Assembly: GCF_008274215.1 (NCBI RefSeq)
Contig: NZ_VTPS01000001.1
Span: forward strand, 236,029 to 300,028
Direction of reading: 5' to 3'
Length of the DNA stretch: 64,000 nt
Source of the DNA: Calorimonas adulescens
GTDB lineage: Bacteria > Bacillota > Thermoanaerobacteria > Thermoanaerobacterales > UBA4877
The number at the start of each line of letters is the position of its first letter. Positions within the stretch are counted from its first letter, which is position 1. Of the stretch, positions 48,806 to 60,293 are shown one piece after another. The position numbers and the translations under genes are program-made. The notes under the pieces are model-generated. The model worked only from the letters and a program-made list of their open reading frames with translations, did not search any database and was not told the DNA's origin.

Positions 48806-50137
48806 TAATGTTACAAAGTTCTGGGTATAATAGGCGTTCATCTGACCACCAAAATACACCCCTACTCCTAACTGCTCAAAACCTTTATTCAAAACATTTT
48901 TTCTGTGGCCTTCGGAGTTCATCCAACCTTCATGGGCAAATATTGCATCCCTGTATCCAGCAGCAATATTTTCCCCGGCAGCAACAAAATCCTTTAATCC
49001 AGCATCTTTCATCCTGTCAAATGGGGATTTACCCTGTATGTCAATATGGTCAAAATAATTATTTAAAGCCATATCCTTCGAATGATAAAGCGCAACCTCA
49101 TGAGCTTTTTCATTCCACGTTAAAGGTTTAAGACCATCCCTTACCCTCACGCTGTTTACAAGGTCCAGCATCTCCATTTCAAAGGCTCTGGCTATTTCAT
49201 CATCTTCAGTTCCAAAAAATCCAATATTTTCTTCATAGGACTTCTCTATGAGCTGTATGGATGTGACGATACTGTTATTGAGATTATCAAAGAAAATAGT
49301 GGCATAACAATCACCCGCATCCAATGTGATGTACTGGTCATTTTTCAGCATGTAGTAGGTATTCCCTTTTAAAATCCTATCAAGACCTGTGCCATGCATT
49401 GCCTCCACACTCTTACGTCCCTCACCATATGATATATCATTCCACCTCAAACCCGTGGAATTAGTATATATGGCCACCACTCTTCCTCTGTCAATACCTA
49501 TCTGTATATAATTACTGTAATCTTTATTATATATCCACCATTTAAAGCCATATTCACTTTTGTCCTTTCTCTGTGGTTCTCCCAGGTTCATTACCACCTT
49601 ATCCTGGGTATCTCCTATGCTAACATCAAAGGGCAAAACAGTAGTGGAATCCGACTTTGCCATAAATACATCTGAATTGCTGACAGAATACATACTGTTT
49701 GCCTGAATCGTCGTATCTACAAGAATTGAAACAGCATTACTCTCAGGGCTCCATATGACTCTTGCCCCCAGCCCCTCGCTAACAGCTCGTACCGGCACCA
49801 TAGTATAACCATCTACAATCCGCGGTGGCACGTCTAATACTGTCTCCTTACCATTCACGACAACTTCAGGATTATCTATCTGCATCCAGATCCCATCAGA
49901 GCTTATCGTCTTACTTTTTCCATCCCATATCACCTCATGCCCCAAAGCCTCAAAAACAGACCTCATGGGCACAAGCACCCTGTCTTTATACATCACTGGA
50001 CTTGCTGGCATATCTAACAGTCTTCCATTAACAGTAACAGAAATATTTTCTTTTGCTGATGTCGTAGAAAAAAATGGAAACATTATAAAAAACAAAAGCA
50101 AAAAAGAAATAAAAACCATCTGTCTGCGCAATAGCAT
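48800..50137 (-). CDS. Secreted protein: stalk-binding (copper amine oxidase N-like) and CAP/SCP domains
   Basis: 445 aa. Signal peptide (MVFISFLLLFFIMFPFFSTTSA), then two copper-amine-oxidase-N-like repeats (VLVPMRSVFEALGHEVIWDG; MVPVRAVSEGLGARVIW), a CAP-associated domain with GDTQDKVVMNLGEPQ, and a C-terminal CAP domain (LVNSVRVRDGLKPLTWNEKAHEVALYHSKDM in part; DHIDIQGKSPFDRM; GENIAAGY; EGWMNSEGHRKNVLN). Exported wall-associated protein of unclear activity, common in Clostridia and in sporulation. Confidence 0.93.
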   Translation of the reverse strand: MLLRRQMVFISFLLLFFIMFPFFSTTSAKENISVTVNGRLLDMPASPVMYKDRVLVPMRSVFEALGHEVIWDGKSKTISSDGIWMQIDNPEVVVNGKETVLDVPPRIVDGYTMVPVRAVSEGLGARVIWSPESNAVSILVDTTIQANSMYSVSNSDVFMAKSDSTTVLPFDVSIGDTQDKVVMNLGEPQRKDKSEYGFKWWIYNKDYSNYIQIGIDRGRVVAIYTNSTGLRWNDISYGEGRKSVEAMHGTGLDRILKGNTYYMLKNDQYITLDAGDCYATIFFDNLNNSIVTSIQLIEKSYEENIGFFGTEDDEIARAFEMEMLDLVNSVRVRDGLKPLTWNEKAHEVALYHSKDMALNNYFDHIDIQGKSPFDRMKDAGLKDFVAAGENIAAGYRDAIFAHEGWMNSEGHRKNVLNKGFEQLGVGVYFGGQMNAYYTQNFVTLR

Positions 50138-50261
50138 CCACCCCTTTTAACAACCAAAATAAAAACAGTATGCAGTTTAATTATATCTTATATATTATCT
50201 ATGTAACAATGGGAAAAATATCATAGCTATGTCAAGCACAGACCTACCTGTAAAAAACCTC

Positions 50262-50290
50262 TTGCCTTTTCTAAAGAAAAATGATATCAT
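50262..50290 (+). promoter_or_regulatory. Probable glnN promoter
   Basis: TTGCCT, 17-bp spacer, TATCAT, with start expected about 20 bases before the leader switch. Only moderately close to consensus. Confidence 0.5.
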
Positions 50291-50319
50291 ATTGAAATAA
50301 CAAAATAAGTAGCTGTGGA

Positions 50320-50370
50320 ATGAAACAAGGGCGTTTCATGAAATGATGAAACTGTCCTTGTTTTTATTTG
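50320..50370 (+). ncRNA. glnN leader switch: 17-bp terminator versus AAGGGC hexaloop hairpin
   Basis: The segment GTTTCAT is flanked by two copies of ATGAAAC. Pairing with the upstream copy gives ATGAAAC-[AAGGGC]-GTTTCAT, a perfect 7-bp stem with an A1/G4 hexaloop as ANTAR proteins require. Pairing with the downstream copy joins AAACAAGGGC/GTCCTTGTTT into a long terminator with TTATTT after it. The two are mutually exclusive. The loop is nearly that of the glnA leader (AAGGGT). Confidence 0.72.
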
Positions 50371-50414
50371 TATTTATTCATTCATAAATTAAGTTTAAAA
50401 GGAGAGATTATGTT

Positions 50415-52514
50415 ATGTCTCAAAATTCATTAAGTGAAATCTTTGGATCCAATGTATTTAATGATTCTGTAATGAGGGAACGGCTCCCAAAAGCAACGTA
50501 TAAGGCTTTAAGGAAAACCATCGATGAAGGCCTCCCGCTCGACCCCCAGGTGGCAGAAGTGGTGGCCAACGCTATGAAAGACTGGGCCATAGAAAAAGGT
50601 GCTACACATTTTACCCACTGGTTTCAACCTCTTACAGGCATTACTGCAGAAAAGCATGACTCTTTTATCTCCCCAACTCCTGAGGGACGCGTCATTATGG
50701 AATTTTCTGGTAAAGAGCTTATCAAGGGTGAACCTGATGCTTCTTCCTTTCCATCAGGAGGACTCAGGGCTACATTTGAAGCAAGAGGTTATACAGCATG
50801 GGACTGCACATCACCTGCCTTTGTAAAAGATGATACGCTGTATATTCCTACAGCTTTTTGTTCTTATACTGGCGAAGTTCTAGACTTAAAAACTCCTTTA
50901 TTAAGATCCATGGAAGCTTTATCGAAACAGGCACTAAGAATACTGCGTTTGTTTGGCAATGGCACAGCTAAAAAAGTGATCACCACAGTAGGGCCTGAGC
51001 AGGAATATTTCCTTATAGACAAGAAAATGTACGACAAAAGAAAGGATCTTATATTAACAGGTAGAACTCTTTTCGGTGCAAAATCACCTAAGGGTCAAGA
51101 AATGGAAGATCACTATCTTGCCTCAATCAAAGAAAGAATATCTGCTTATATGAAAGAACTTGATGAAGAATTGTGGAAAGTGGGTGTTTCTGCCAAAACA
51201 AAGCACAACGAAGTAGCACCATCTCAGCACGAACTGGCGCCTGTATTCACCACCACAAATATAGCCACAGATCATAATCAATTGACAATGGAACTAATGA
51301 AAAAAGTTGCCTTAAGACACGGTCTTGTATGCCTCCTTCATGAAAAGCCTTTTGCTGGAGTCAACGGTTCAGGCAAACATATAAACTGGTCTATGAGCAC
51401 AGATGACGGTCAAAACCTGTTGGATCCAGGCCATACACCTCATGAAAATGCACAATTCTTAGTATTTCTGTGTGCAGTAATAAAGGCTATAGACGAGTAC
51501 GCTGATCTGTTGAGGGTTGCAGCGGCAACACCTGGAAATGATCATAGACTGGGTGCAAACGAAGCTCCTCCGGCTATTATATCAATATTCTTAGGTGAAC
51601 AGTTGACAGACATTTTACAACAGATTGAAAACGGTGGAGCCACTACATCCAAACAGGGTGGAGTATTAAAGGTAGGTGTTTCTACTTTACCGGAATTGCC
51701 CAAAGATTCCACTGATAGAAATAGGACCTCACCTTTTGCGTTTACAGGCAATAAATTTGAGTTCAGGATGATAGGATCTTCATCGACTATAGCCACTGCC
51801 AATTATATACTAAACACCATAGTAGCAGAAGAGTTATCACAAATTGCTGATAGGTTAGAAAAAGCTTCTAATTTCAATGAAGAGGTTCAGAAAATTTTAG
51901 AGGAAATTGTAAAAAATCACAAAAGGGTAATTTTTAATGGAAATGGATATTCAGAAGAATGGGTCAAAGAGGCAGAAAGAAGGGGGCTCCCCAACATTCG
52001 TTCTACTGTGGAGGCAATACCAGCTTTGATTGCAGAAAAAAATGTAAAACTTATGGAAAAACATGGGGTATTGAGTAGGGTTGAAATGGAATCACGATAT
52101 GAAGTAATGTTGGAGAACTATTCAAAAACTATAAACATTGAAGCTTTGACAATGTTGGATATCGCAAAGCGCCAGCTATTGCCCGCAGTCATAAAATTTC
52201 TTACAAAACTGGCTGATTCCATCAACTCCATTAAAGCCACCGGTGTAAACGCAGATGTTACTGCCCAAAGCGACCTGCTTGTAGAGGTCTCATCTTTAGC
52301 AGCCATGTTTAAAAAGAACATCGATGGGTTAGAAAAAGTCGTTAACGATGCTTCTGAACTAGAGGGCGATTCATATAAATTGGCTTCATATTACAGAGAT
52401 GTAGTTTTTGTAAAAATGGGTGAAGTAAGAGACATAGCCGATAAACTGGAGACCCTTGTAGATAAAGAATTATGGCCACTACCTTCTTACTCTGATATGC
52501 TATTCAACGTATAA
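50415..52514 (+). CDS. glnN: Glutamine synthetase type III
   Basis: 699 aa. [82 protein letters not shown] and [15 protein letters not shown] are GSIII blocks. Hexameric or dodecameric large form, different in size and sequence from GlnA here. Having both suggests separate control or conditions; both have similar leaders. ATG after AAAGGAGAG. Confidence 0.96.
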   Translation: MSQNSLSEIFGSNVFNDSVMRERLPKATYKALRKTIDEGLPLDPQVAEVVANAMKDWAIEKGATHFTHWFQPLTGITAEKHDSFISPTPEGRVIMEFSGKELIKGEPDASSFPSGGLRATFEARGYTAWDCTSPAFVKDDTLYIPTAFCSYTGEVLDLKTPLLRSMEALSKQALRILRLFGNGTAKKVITTVGPEQEYFLIDKKMYDKRKDLILTGRTLFGAKSPKGQEMEDHYLASIKERISAYMKELDEELWKVGVSAKTKHNEVAPSQHELAPVFTTTNIATDHNQLTMELMKKVALRHGLVCLLHEKPFAGVNGSGKHINWSMSTDDGQNLLDPGHTPHENAQFLVFLCAVIKAIDEYADLLRVAAATPGNDHRLGANEAPPAIISIFLGEQLTDILQQIENGGATTSKQGGVLKVGVSTLPELPKDSTDRNRTSPFAFTGNKFEFRMIGSSSTIATANYILNTIVAEELSQIADRLEKASNFNEEVQKILEEIVKNHKRVIFNGNGYSEEWVKEAERRGLPNIRSTVEAIPALIAEKNVKLMEKHGVLSRVEMESRYEVMLENYSKTINIEALTMLDIAKRQLLPAVIKFLTKLADSINSIKATGVNADVTAQSDLLVEVSSLAAMFKKNIDGLEKVVNDASELEGDSYKLASYYRDVVFVKMGEVRDIADKLETLVDKELWPLPSYSDMLFNV

Positions 52515-52564
52515 AAAAAGGAAAGGAGAATTGATTTGTCCTCAATTCTCCTTTCCTTTTTTAT
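52513..52564. terminator. Bidirectional terminator between glnN and carB
   Basis: AAAAAAAGGAAAGGAGAATTGA against TCAATTCTCCTTTCC TTTTTT (arms over 20 bp), loop TTTGTCC; A and T tracts flank both sides. Confidence 0.9.
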
Positions 52565-52646
52565 ACATTGTCAATTACAGTATTACTTTTCTCCATAAAT
52601 GCGAACAACGCTGAAAGAACCAAAACAATACCTAATTATTGACAAT

Positions 52647-55600
52647 TTATGCCTCTTTCCTGATAGTGACTTTTCTTATATCAGCATATTCACTCATAGA
52701 ATAATAACTTGTATTCACACCCCTTTGCATTTTATTAAGGACATAGCAAAACGCCCTTGCCGTATCCATGGATGTGATGCATGGCACACCATACTGTAAG
52801 GCTGCTCTTCTGAGTTTGTACCCTGCTGTACTGGCATCTTTCCCATTTGTAGGTGCATTAATGACCAGGTCTATAACATTGTCTCTTATCATATCTATAA
52901 CTCTTTTAAGCCCATCTTCCCTTTTTACATCAATACATTGAGCTTTTATTCCACTCTTTTGCAAACTCTTATATGTATCTTTTGACGCTATCACACTGTA
53001 TCCCATAGAAACAAGCCCCGGTATAAAGTCCAAGGCCTCTTTCTTAAAATCATCACTCAGAGAAATAAATACCCTTTTATTAACTGGAAAACTTGTCATG
53101 GCTCCTTTAAAAGCTTTGTAAAGAGCAGCTGCAAAATTAATATCTATGCCCAATACCTCCCCTGTAGACTTCATCTCAGGACCCATAATCAAATCAGATC
53201 CTGCCAACTTCTGGTGAGAAAAAACAGGTGCTTTTACAACCCAGTAATCTGGTTCAGGCCACAATCCGTCAGTATAACCCAGTTCCCTAAGAGTCTTTCC
53301 TAAAGACACGTTAACAGCTATATTCACCATGGGAATGCCCGTAACCTTACTGAGTATAGGAACGGTACGGGATGCCCTGGGATTAACCTCTATTACAAAA
53401 ACCTTGCCCCCTTTTAATACGTACTGAATATTGACTAAACCCTTTACGTGTAGAGCTCTGGATATCTTCTTTGTATAATCGACTATAATATTTTTTTCCT
53501 CAACACTTAAAGTGGTTGAAGGATACATAGTAAAGCTGTCTCCTGAATGTATGCCGGCTCTATCAATATGCTCCATAATCCCCGCTATTAGCGTATACTC
53601 ACCATCGCATACTGCGTCCACTTCCACTTCTTTGCCTTCGATGTACTTGTCTATGAGAACTGGCAAACCAGGAGATACACTTATTGCGTTTTCCACATAA
53701 CTCATTAACTCCTCTTTGTGCCGCACAATATCCATAGACTGCCCACCGATAACGTAAGAAGGCCTTACTATCAGAGGGTAACCCAATCTTTCAGCAATGT
53801 CCAGTGCTTCCTTTACGGTTGTGGCATAGCCTCCCGCCGATTGAGGAATATCAATGTTTTTAAGAAATTCTGCAAATTTCCCTCTATCCTCTGCAATATC
53901 AATGTACTTCTGTTGGGTACCCAGTATGGATACGCCGTTTCTTATAAGGCCTTTGGCAAGATTAATGGCTGTTTGACCTCCAAACTGCACCAAAACACCT
54001 ACAGGTCTCTCTTTATCCACTATATTCATGACATCTTCCAAAGTTAAAGGCTCAAAATACAATGCATCCGCCGTATCAAAATCGGTGCTAACTGTTTCAG
54101 GGTCATTATTAACGATAACAGCCCTTATCCCCGCCTTTTTTAAAGCCCAAACAGCGTGAACCGAGCAGTAGTCAAACTCTATGCCCTGCCCTATCCTGAT
54201 GGGGCCTGAACCAAGCACAAGCACGCAAGGCCTGTTCTCTTTTAATACATCGTCTTCCTGCTCATAAGTGGAATAATAATAAGGAGTAACGGACTCAAAT
54301 TCCGCAGCGCAGGTATCTACTGTTTTATAAACAGGAACTATACCGTATTCTATGCGCTTTGCCCTGACGTCTTCTTCCCTTATTCCTGCCAGTTCTGCAA
54401 TCATTACATCGGAAAATCCTAACTGCTTACCGGTTTTAAGGACGTCCCTCTGATGCCATTTCTCTCTTAGAACTTCCTCATAATTTACGATATTCTGTAT
54501 TTTATCCAGAAACCATATATCTATCTTTGTAATATCGTGCACCTGCTGAATAGTCCACCCTCGTCTTAAGGCTTCAGCTATATAAAACAACCTCATATCA
54601 TTAGGTTTACGTAATCTGTAAGCTATCTCCTCATCAGACCACGTCGAACTCTCTTCTATCTTAAGACCATACGCTTTTATTTCCAGTGATCGTATGGCTT
54701 TTTGAAGTGAAGCCTCAAAAGTCCTGTCTATAGCCATTACCTCCCCTGTTGCCTTCATCTGCGTACCTATTGTCCTGTCAGCATCATAAAACTTATCGAA
54801 AGGCCAGCGCGGTATTTTTGTCACCACGTAATCCAGTGCTGGTTCAAAGCACGCAGTAGTTTTTTTTGTCACAGGATTGGTAATTTCATCCAGAGTTAAT
54901 CCTACAGCTATTTTGGCAGCAATTCTGGCAATAGGATATCCTGTAACCTTTGAAGCCAAAGCACTGGAACGACTGACCCTCGGGTTGACCTCAATAACGC
55001 GGTATTCAAAACTGTGGGGATTTAAGGCAAACTGTATATTGCAACCACCTTCTATTTTAAGAGCCCTTATTATCTTCAAGCTGGAAGACCTGAGCATCTG
55101 ATACTCTACATCTGACAATGTCTGAGAGGGTGCTACCACGATGCTGTCGCCGGTGTGTACACCAACGGGGTCTAGATTTTCCATGTTGCATATGGTAATA
55201 CAGTTATCGTTGCTATCCCTCATAACTTCATATTCTATCTCTTTCCAACCGTAAAGGCTTTTTTCTATCAGCACTTCATGCACCATGCTCAACTTTAAAC
55301 CAACTGAAACAATTTCTACGAGCTTCTTTTCTTCTTGGGCAATTCCCCCACCTGTACCCCCCAACGTATAAGCAGGCCTGACTATAAGAGGATAGCCTAC
55401 TTGCTGTGCAAATTCAAGTGCTTCTTCAACACTGCGTACAATCTTGCCTGGAGCAATGGGCTCATTTAATTCACTCATAAGCTCATTAAAAAGCTCTCGA
55501 TCTTCTGCCTTTTTGATTGAATCCACAGATGTACCCAGCAATTTCACATCGAATTCATCCAGAATGCCAGACTCTTTCAATTCTACCGCGAGATTTAGCC

Positions 55601-55883
55601 CCGTCTGACCTCCCAGTGTAGGCAGTATTCCATCAGGTTTTTCTTTTTCAATAATCCTGCCCAGCGTATCCTTATCAAGTGGTTCAATGTATACTTTATC
55701 TGCCATATTCTCGTCGGTCATGATTGTAGCAGGGTTGTTGTTCACCAGTACCACACTTATACCCTCTTCTCTCAGAGCCTTACAGGCCTGGGTACCTGAA
55801 TAATCAAACTCTGCTGCCTGACCTATTACAATAGGTCCCGAACCTATAACCAATACCTTGCTTATTCCATCTTTAACTGGCAA
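52647..55883 (-). CDS. carB: Carbamoyl-phosphate synthase large subunit
   Basis: 1078 aa. TTG start with AGGGGGATG upstream. Two homologous ATP-grasp halves, each beginning [20 protein letters not shown] or [20 protein letters not shown], with [19 protein letters not shown] and [19 protein letters not shown], and a C-terminal MGS-like regulatory domain. It makes carbamoyl phosphate from glutamine-derived ammonia. Last gene of the arg operon; being with arg genes and not pyr suggests arginine-specific control. Confidence 0.97.
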   Translation of the reverse strand: MPVKDGISKVLVIGSGPIVIGQAAEFDYSGTQACKALREEGISVVLVNNNPATIMTDENMADKVYIEPLDKDTLGRIIEKEKPDGILPTLGGQTGLNLAVELKESGILDEFDVKLLGTSVDSIKKAEDRELFNELMSELNEPIAPGKIVRSVEEALEFAQQVGYPLIVRPAYTLGGTGGGIAQEEKKLVEIVSVGLKLSMVHEVLIEKSLYGWKEIEYEVMRDSNDNCITICNMENLDPVGVHTGDSIVVAPSQTLSDVEYQMLRSSSLKIIRALKIEGGCNIQFALNPHSFEYRVIEVNPRVSRSSALASKVTGYPIARIAAKIAVGLTLDEITNPVTKKTTACFEPALDYVVTKIPRWPFDKFYDADRTIGTQMKATGEVMAIDRTFEASLQKAIRSLEIKAYGLKIEESSTWSDEEIAYRLRKPNDMRLFYIAEALRRGWTIQQVHDITKIDIWFLDKIQNIVNYEEVLREKWHQRDVLKTGKQLGFSDVMIAELAGIREEDVRAKRIEYGIVPVYKTVDTCAAEFESVTPYYYSTYEQEDDVLKENRPCVLVLGSGPIRIGQGIEFDYCSVHAVWALKKAGIRAVIVNNDPETVSTDFDTADALYFEPLTLEDVMNIVDKERPVGVLVQFGGQTAINLAKGLIRNGVSILGTQQKYIDIAEDRGKFAEFLKNIDIPQSAGGYATTVKEALDIAERLGYPLIVRPSYVIGGQSMDIVRHKEELMSYVENAISVSPGLPVLIDKYIEGKEVEVDAVCDGEYTLIAGIMEHIDRAGIHSGDSFTMYPSTTLSVEEKNIIVDYTKKISRALHVKGLVNIQYVLKGGKVFVIEVNPRASRTVPILSKVTGIPMVNIAVNVSLGKTLRELGYTDGLWPEPDYWVVKAPVFSHQKLAGSDLIMGPEMKSTGEVLGIDINFAAALYKAFKGAMTSFPVNKRVFISLSDDFKKEALDFIPGLVSMGYSVIASKDTYKSLQKSGIKAQCIDVKREDGLKRVIDMIRDNVIDLVINAPTNGKDASTAGYKLRRAALQYGVPCITSMDTARAFCYVLNKMQRGVNTSYYSMSEYADIRKVTIRKEA

Positions 55884-55895
55884 AATAACATCCCC

Positions 55896-56954
55896 CTATG
55901 CAATATACCTCATAAATTCTTCAAAAAGATACATAGAATCACCGGGCCCCGGCGATGCCTCCGGGTGATACTGCACAGAAAATATAGGCAGGTACTTGTG
56001 CCTTATCCCTTCCACTGTGTTATCATTTAAATTTATGTGGGTAACCTCCACATCGTCTCCAAGGCTTTTTTCATCCACAGCATACCCATGATTCTGTGAT
56101 GTTATATAAATCTTACCAGACCGCAAATCCTTTACAGGATGGTTTGACCCCCTGTGACCATATTTAAGCTTATACGTATCGGCACCTAAAGCCAGAGATA
56201 TAACCTGATGTCCCAAACAAATACCAAGTATTGGAATCTGCCTTTTTAGCTCAGCCACCAAACTTATTGCCTCAACAGCATCTTTAGGATCTCCAGGACC
56301 GTTGCTCAAAAACAGAGCATCGGGTTTTGACTCCATAACCTGTGACGCTGTAGCATTATAAGGGAAAACACTTATTTGAAAGTCGAAATGTGAAAAACAT
56401 TTTAATATATTGCGTTTGATGCCAAGGTCAATCACCGCCACGCGTTTACCTTTGCCCTCTATGGTGTACGGTTTTTTCACGCTTACCTCTTTCAGCAATT
56501 CCACTTCCCCTTCAAGGAATAAATCTTTAATTCTTTGTTCATTTATATCCTTTATATCAGTTGTTATAAAGCCCTTCATGGTACCAGAAGATCGGATTTT
56601 TTTAACCAGTGAGCGGGTGTCAATCCCCGAAATACCTGAAACGCAATGGGCTTTGAGATAATCTCCTAAAGTCATGCAAGAGCGAAAATTTACAGGCTTA
56701 TCCTCAACTTTTTTTACAACAAAGCCCCTTACTCTGGGCCCATCCGACTGGGAATCATCATCGTTTATGCCGTAATTTCCTATAAGAGGGTAGGTCATCA
56801 CCACAATCTGACCTGCATAAGAGGGGTCCGTCAGTATCTCCTGATAGCCCGTCATTCCAGTATTAAATACAACTTCTCCCCTCGTAAAATCACTGGCTCC
56901 AAAGGCTTCTCCTTTGTACACTGTGCCGTCCTCCAACACCAGAAAAGCTTTCAT
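55896..56954 (-). CDS. carA: Carbamoyl-phosphate synthase small subunit
   Basis: 352 aa from the ATG after GGGGG. FNTGMTGYQEILTDPSYAGQ, SGIDTRSLVKKIR, FLSNGPGDP, and the amidotransferase ILGICLGHQVI nucleophile Cys with a later QYHPEASPGP. It releases ammonia from glutamine for CarB. Starts 3 nt inside argD's stop area, and lies 12 nt from carB. Confidence 0.97.
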   Translation of the reverse strand: MKAFLVLEDGTVYKGEAFGASDFTRGEVVFNTGMTGYQEILTDPSYAGQIVVMTYPLIGNYGINDDDSQSDGPRVRGFVVKKVEDKPVNFRSCMTLGDYLKAHCVSGISGIDTRSLVKKIRSSGTMKGFITTDIKDINEQRIKDLFLEGEVELLKEVSVKKPYTIEGKGKRVAVIDLGIKRNILKCFSHFDFQISVFPYNATASQVMESKPDALFLSNGPGDPKDAVEAISLVAELKRQIPILGICLGHQVISLALGADTYKLKYGHRGSNHPVKDLRSGKIYITSQNHGYAVDEKSLGDDVEVTHINLNDNTVEGIRHKYLPIFSVQYHPEASPGPGDSMYLFEEFMRYIA

Positions 56955-56956
56955 AT

Positions 56957-58144
56957 TCAAACCCCCATTTCTTTTAGTACATCATCTAACACATCTATAG
57001 CTTTATCTATTTCCGTTCTTGTGATAATAAGAGGTGGCACCATCCTGACCACCCTGTGTCCTGCCGACAGCAGCAAAAGGCCTTTTTGCATCGCTTTATT
57101 TACAATACCTGTTACCTCCTGCATGTTAAATTCCACACCTATCATTAAACCTTTGCCCCTTATCTCACTTATAACAGGATGTATCTGTTTAAGTTGCAAA
57201 AGACCGGCTTTTAAATAATCCCCCATTTCTCTGGCATTATCAATCACCCCTCCCAAAAGTTCTTTCATAACCGCAACTCCTGCTGCACAAGCAACTGGAT
57301 TGCCGCCAAATGTGGAGGCGTGATCTCCTGGCTTAAAAGCTGAGGCAACTTTATCAGTAGCAATCATGGCACCCAGTGGCAAGCCACCTGCAATTGCTTT
57401 GGCCAGTGTCATAATATCAGGCTGTACTCCATAATGCTGATAGGCAAACAGTTTACCACTCCTGCCCATTCCACATTGAACCTCATCAAATATAAGCAGT
57501 AACCCCTTTTCGTCGCATAGTTTTCTTACCTGGTACAAATAATTTTCCTGTACTTCGTATACGCCCCCCTCCCCCTGTATTGGCTCAAGCATCACAGCAC
57601 ACGTATTTTCATCAATAGCAGCTTCTAAAGCCCGTATATCATTAAATGGTACATATTTAAACCCCTCCACTAAAGGTGCAAACCCATTATGGTACTTGGT
57701 CTGCCCTGTAGCTGTCAATGACCCCAGTGTCCTCCCGTGAAAAGACTGATGCATAGTTATGATTCCATATCTATTCTCGCCATAGTTTTCTTTGGAATAT
57801 TTTCTAACAAGTTTTATTGAAGCTTCGTTGGCCTCAGTCCCACTGTTGCAAAAAAAGACTTTATCTCCAAAAGAATTCTCCACTAAAAGCCTGGCGAGTT
57901 CTGCTTGTGGTGCATTCCAGTAAAGATTAGAACAATGTATCATATTTTCAACCTGTTCTTTTATAGCTGCTACCACGGAAGGATGGCAATGGCCCAAATT
58001 GTTTACCGCTATACCTGCCACAAAGTCAAGATATTCTCTACCTTGATCATCGTATACTACTGCCCCTTTACCTCTCACCAGTACAAGTGGAAACCTAGAA
58101 TAAGTATTCATTATATAATCTTTGCCAATCTGAATATAATCCAT
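56957..58144 (-). CDS. argD: Acetylornithine aminotransferase
   Basis: 395 aa. YLDFVAGIAVNNLGHCHPSV, FFCNSGTEANEASIKLVRKY, LIFDEVQCGMGRSGKLFAYQ and the PLP lysine in TLAKAIAGGLPLGAM, plus HASTFGGNPVACAAG. Converts N-acetylglutamate semialdehyde to N-acetylornithine. Confidence 0.96.
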   Translation of the reverse strand: MDYIQIGKDYIMNTYSRFPLVLVRGKGAVVYDDQGREYLDFVAGIAVNNLGHCHPSVVAAIKEQVENMIHCSNLYWNAPQAELARLLVENSFGDKVFFCNSGTEANEASIKLVRKYSKENYGENRYGIITMHQSFHGRTLGSLTATGQTKYHNGFAPLVEGFKYVPFNDIRALEAAIDENTCAVMLEPIQGEGGVYEVQENYLYQVRKLCDEKGLLLIFDEVQCGMGRSGKLFAYQHYGVQPDIMTLAKAIAGGLPLGAMIATDKVASAFKPGDHASTFGGNPVACAAGVAVMKELLGGVIDNAREMGDYLKAGLLQLKQIHPVISEIRGKGLMIGVEFNMQEVTGIVNKAMQKGLLLLSAGHRVVRMVPPLIITRTEIDKAIDVLDDVLKEMGV

Positions 58145-58156
58145 TTTTTGTCCTCC

Positions 58157-59011
58157 TTAACGTACGATCACTGTTCCTATTCCACTATCTGTAAATATCT
58201 CCAGAAGCATAGAATGAGGTATACGGCCGTCGGTTATATGAGTCTTTTTCACGCCCTTTTTAATGGCATTTATGCAGCACAGTACCTTTGGAATCATTCC
58301 ACCATCTATAACTCCTTCATTTACGTAATCCAGTGCAGTTTTTATATCCAGAGAAGATATCAAAGAATCCTTATTCCCGTAGTCTTTGTATATTCCTTCT
58401 ACGTCGGTCAGCATTATAAGCTTTTCGGCCCCAAGGCTTCCAGCTATCTCACCCGCTACCGTATCAGCGTTTATGTTATAAGTCTCACCGTCTTCCCCTA
58501 TGGCCACAGGCGATATAACCGGTATATAATCCTCTTTTATAAACAACTGGATTACTTCTGTGTTAACACTCTTAACATAACCCACCAATCCCAAATCACC
58601 ATTAGATAGATCCTTATCCGCCGTCACCAGGCCACCATCTTTGCCACTTAGTCCAATGGCCTTCCCTCCACATCGGTTTATATAAGAGACTATTTCTTTG
58701 TTCACCTTACCTGTCAATACCATTTCCACTACTTCCATAGTCTCTTTATCTGTCATTCTAAAACCATTTACGAATTTCGGTTTTTTACCCAATTTCCCCA
58801 GCAAATCGTTGATTTCAGGACCACCACCGTGTACCACCACAGGATTTATACCTACCAACTTTAGAAACACCAGATCCTCCATAACCATATGCTTTAAACG
58901 TTCATCCGTCATCGCATTACCGCCATACTTTACAACAAAGATTTTCCCTCTGAAATTTTCAATGTAAGGTAGAGCTTCTATCAGTATATTGGCTTTTTCT
59001 ATAGTTTCCAT
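58157..59011 (-). CDS. argB: Acetylglutamate kinase
   Basis: 284 aa. [55 protein letters not shown]-terminal helix before the core is seen in arginine-inhibited forms, so feedback by arginine is possible. Acts after ArgJ in the cyclic pathway. Confidence 0.96.
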   Translation of the reverse strand: METIEKANILIEALPYIENFRGKIFVVKYGGNAMTDERLKHMVMEDLVFLKLVGINPVVVHGGGPEINDLLGKLGKKPKFVNGFRMTDKETMEVVEMVLTGKVNKEIVSYINRCGGKAIGLSGKDGGLVTADKDLSNGDLGLVGYVKSVNTEVIQLFIKEDYIPVISPVAIGEDGETYNINADTVAGEIAGSLGAEKLIMLTDVEGIYKDYGNKDSLISSLDIKTALDYVNEGVIDGGMIPKVLCCINAIKKGVKKTHITDGRIPHSMLLEIFTDSGIGTVIVR

Positions 59012-59036
59012 ATGTTTATCTCCTTTACAATTGCTA

Positions 59037-60254
59037 TTATGTTCTATAGCTACCGTTTATTTTTACATAATCATATGACAGGTCACATCCCCACGCTGTA
59101 GCATGACCGCATCCTTGTTTTAAATCAACAATCACCTTTATATCTTTTTCTTTTAGTAATTCTTTCGCTTTGTCCTCAGAAAAATCAATCCCCATACCAT
59201 TCTGAGCTAGCATCAGCTCTCCTCCCTTACCGCTAATGTATATATCTACCAGATTCGGATCAAAATCTACTCCAGAATAACCTACAGCACATATAATCCT
59301 TCCCCAATTGGCATCTTCGCCAAATATCGCCGTTTTCACCAGATTTGACCGGGTTATAGATCTGGCAGCCATAACAGCACTAAGGTCGTCAGGGGCATTT
59401 TTAACCTCTACTTCCATAAACTTAGTAGCACCCTCACCATCTTTTACCATCATTTTAGCCAGTTCCACACACACTATTTCTAACCCTCTATAGAACTCAT
59501 CAAAATCCTCTGTTTCCTGCTCAATTAACCTGTTGCCGGCCAAACCGTTAGCAAATATAACGGCCATATCATTGGTACTGGTATCTCCGTCTACACTTAT
59601 CATATTGAAAGACCTGGCAGTGGCAAGCCTAAGAGCTTTTTCCAATGCATCCTCTTTGATTCTGGCATCAGTAGAAATAAAGCACAGCATAGTTGCCATA
59701 TTGGGGTGTATCATTCCCGAGCCCTTTGCCATTGCACCTATTGTAATCTTTTTCCCACCAATGTTCATTGATACAGTCACTTCTTTTTTAAATGTATCAG
59801 TAGTCATAATTGCGCAGGCGGCATCACTCCCGCCTTCCTTGCTTACAGTACTGCAACACTTAACTATTCCATCTCTCACCTTATCCATAGGCATTTTGAC
59901 CCCTATAACTCCTGTAGATGCTACCACCACATCTTCCACGCCGCATTTCAGTTGCTTGGCGGTCAATTCAGCCATCTCTTTTGCGTCTTTCAAACCATCC
60001 TCACCGGTACATGCATTGGCATTTCCACTGTTGACCACAATCGCCTGTGCTTTTCTGTTCTTCAAGTTTTCCATTGTTACTTTCAACGGCGCTGCTTTTA
60101 CCTTGTTTGTGGTAAAAACCCCTGCAGCGGCAGCCGGCACACGGGAATATACTACAGCAATATCTTTTTTACACTTTTTTATTCCACAATGAACTCCTGA
60201 CGCCAAAAAACCCTCTGGAGCTGTAATACCACCCTTATTGAATATAATATCCAT
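59037..60254 (-). CDS. argJ: Bifunctional ornithine acetyltransferase / N-acetylglutamate synthase
   Basis: 405 aa. Self-cleavage and catalytic Thr in [50 protein letters not shown] and the terminal [15 protein letters not shown] are conserved. It recycles acetyl from acetylornithine to glutamate, which explains the absence of argA and argE here. Confidence 0.96.
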   Translation of the reverse strand: MDIIFNKGGITAPEGFLASGVHCGIKKCKKDIAVVYSRVPAAAAGVFTTNKVKAAPLKVTMENLKNRKAQAIVVNSGNANACTGEDGLKDAKEMAELTAKQLKCGVEDVVVASTGVIGVKMPMDKVRDGIVKCCSTVSKEGGSDAACAIMTTDTFKKEVTVSMNIGGKKITIGAMAKGSGMIHPNMATMLCFISTDARIKEDALEKALRLATARSFNMISVDGDTSTNDMAVIFANGLAGNRLIEQETEDFDEFYRGLEIVCVELAKMMVKDGEGATKFMEVEVKNAPDDLSAVMAARSITRSNLVKTAIFGEDANWGRIICAVGYSGVDFDPNLVDIYISGKGGELMLAQNGMGIDFSEDKAKELLKEKDIKVIVDLKQGCGHATAWGCDLSYDYVKINGSYRT

Positions 60255-60293
60255 ATACGCTCTCCTCTCATCACCATTTCCCTTAAGTTTAAG

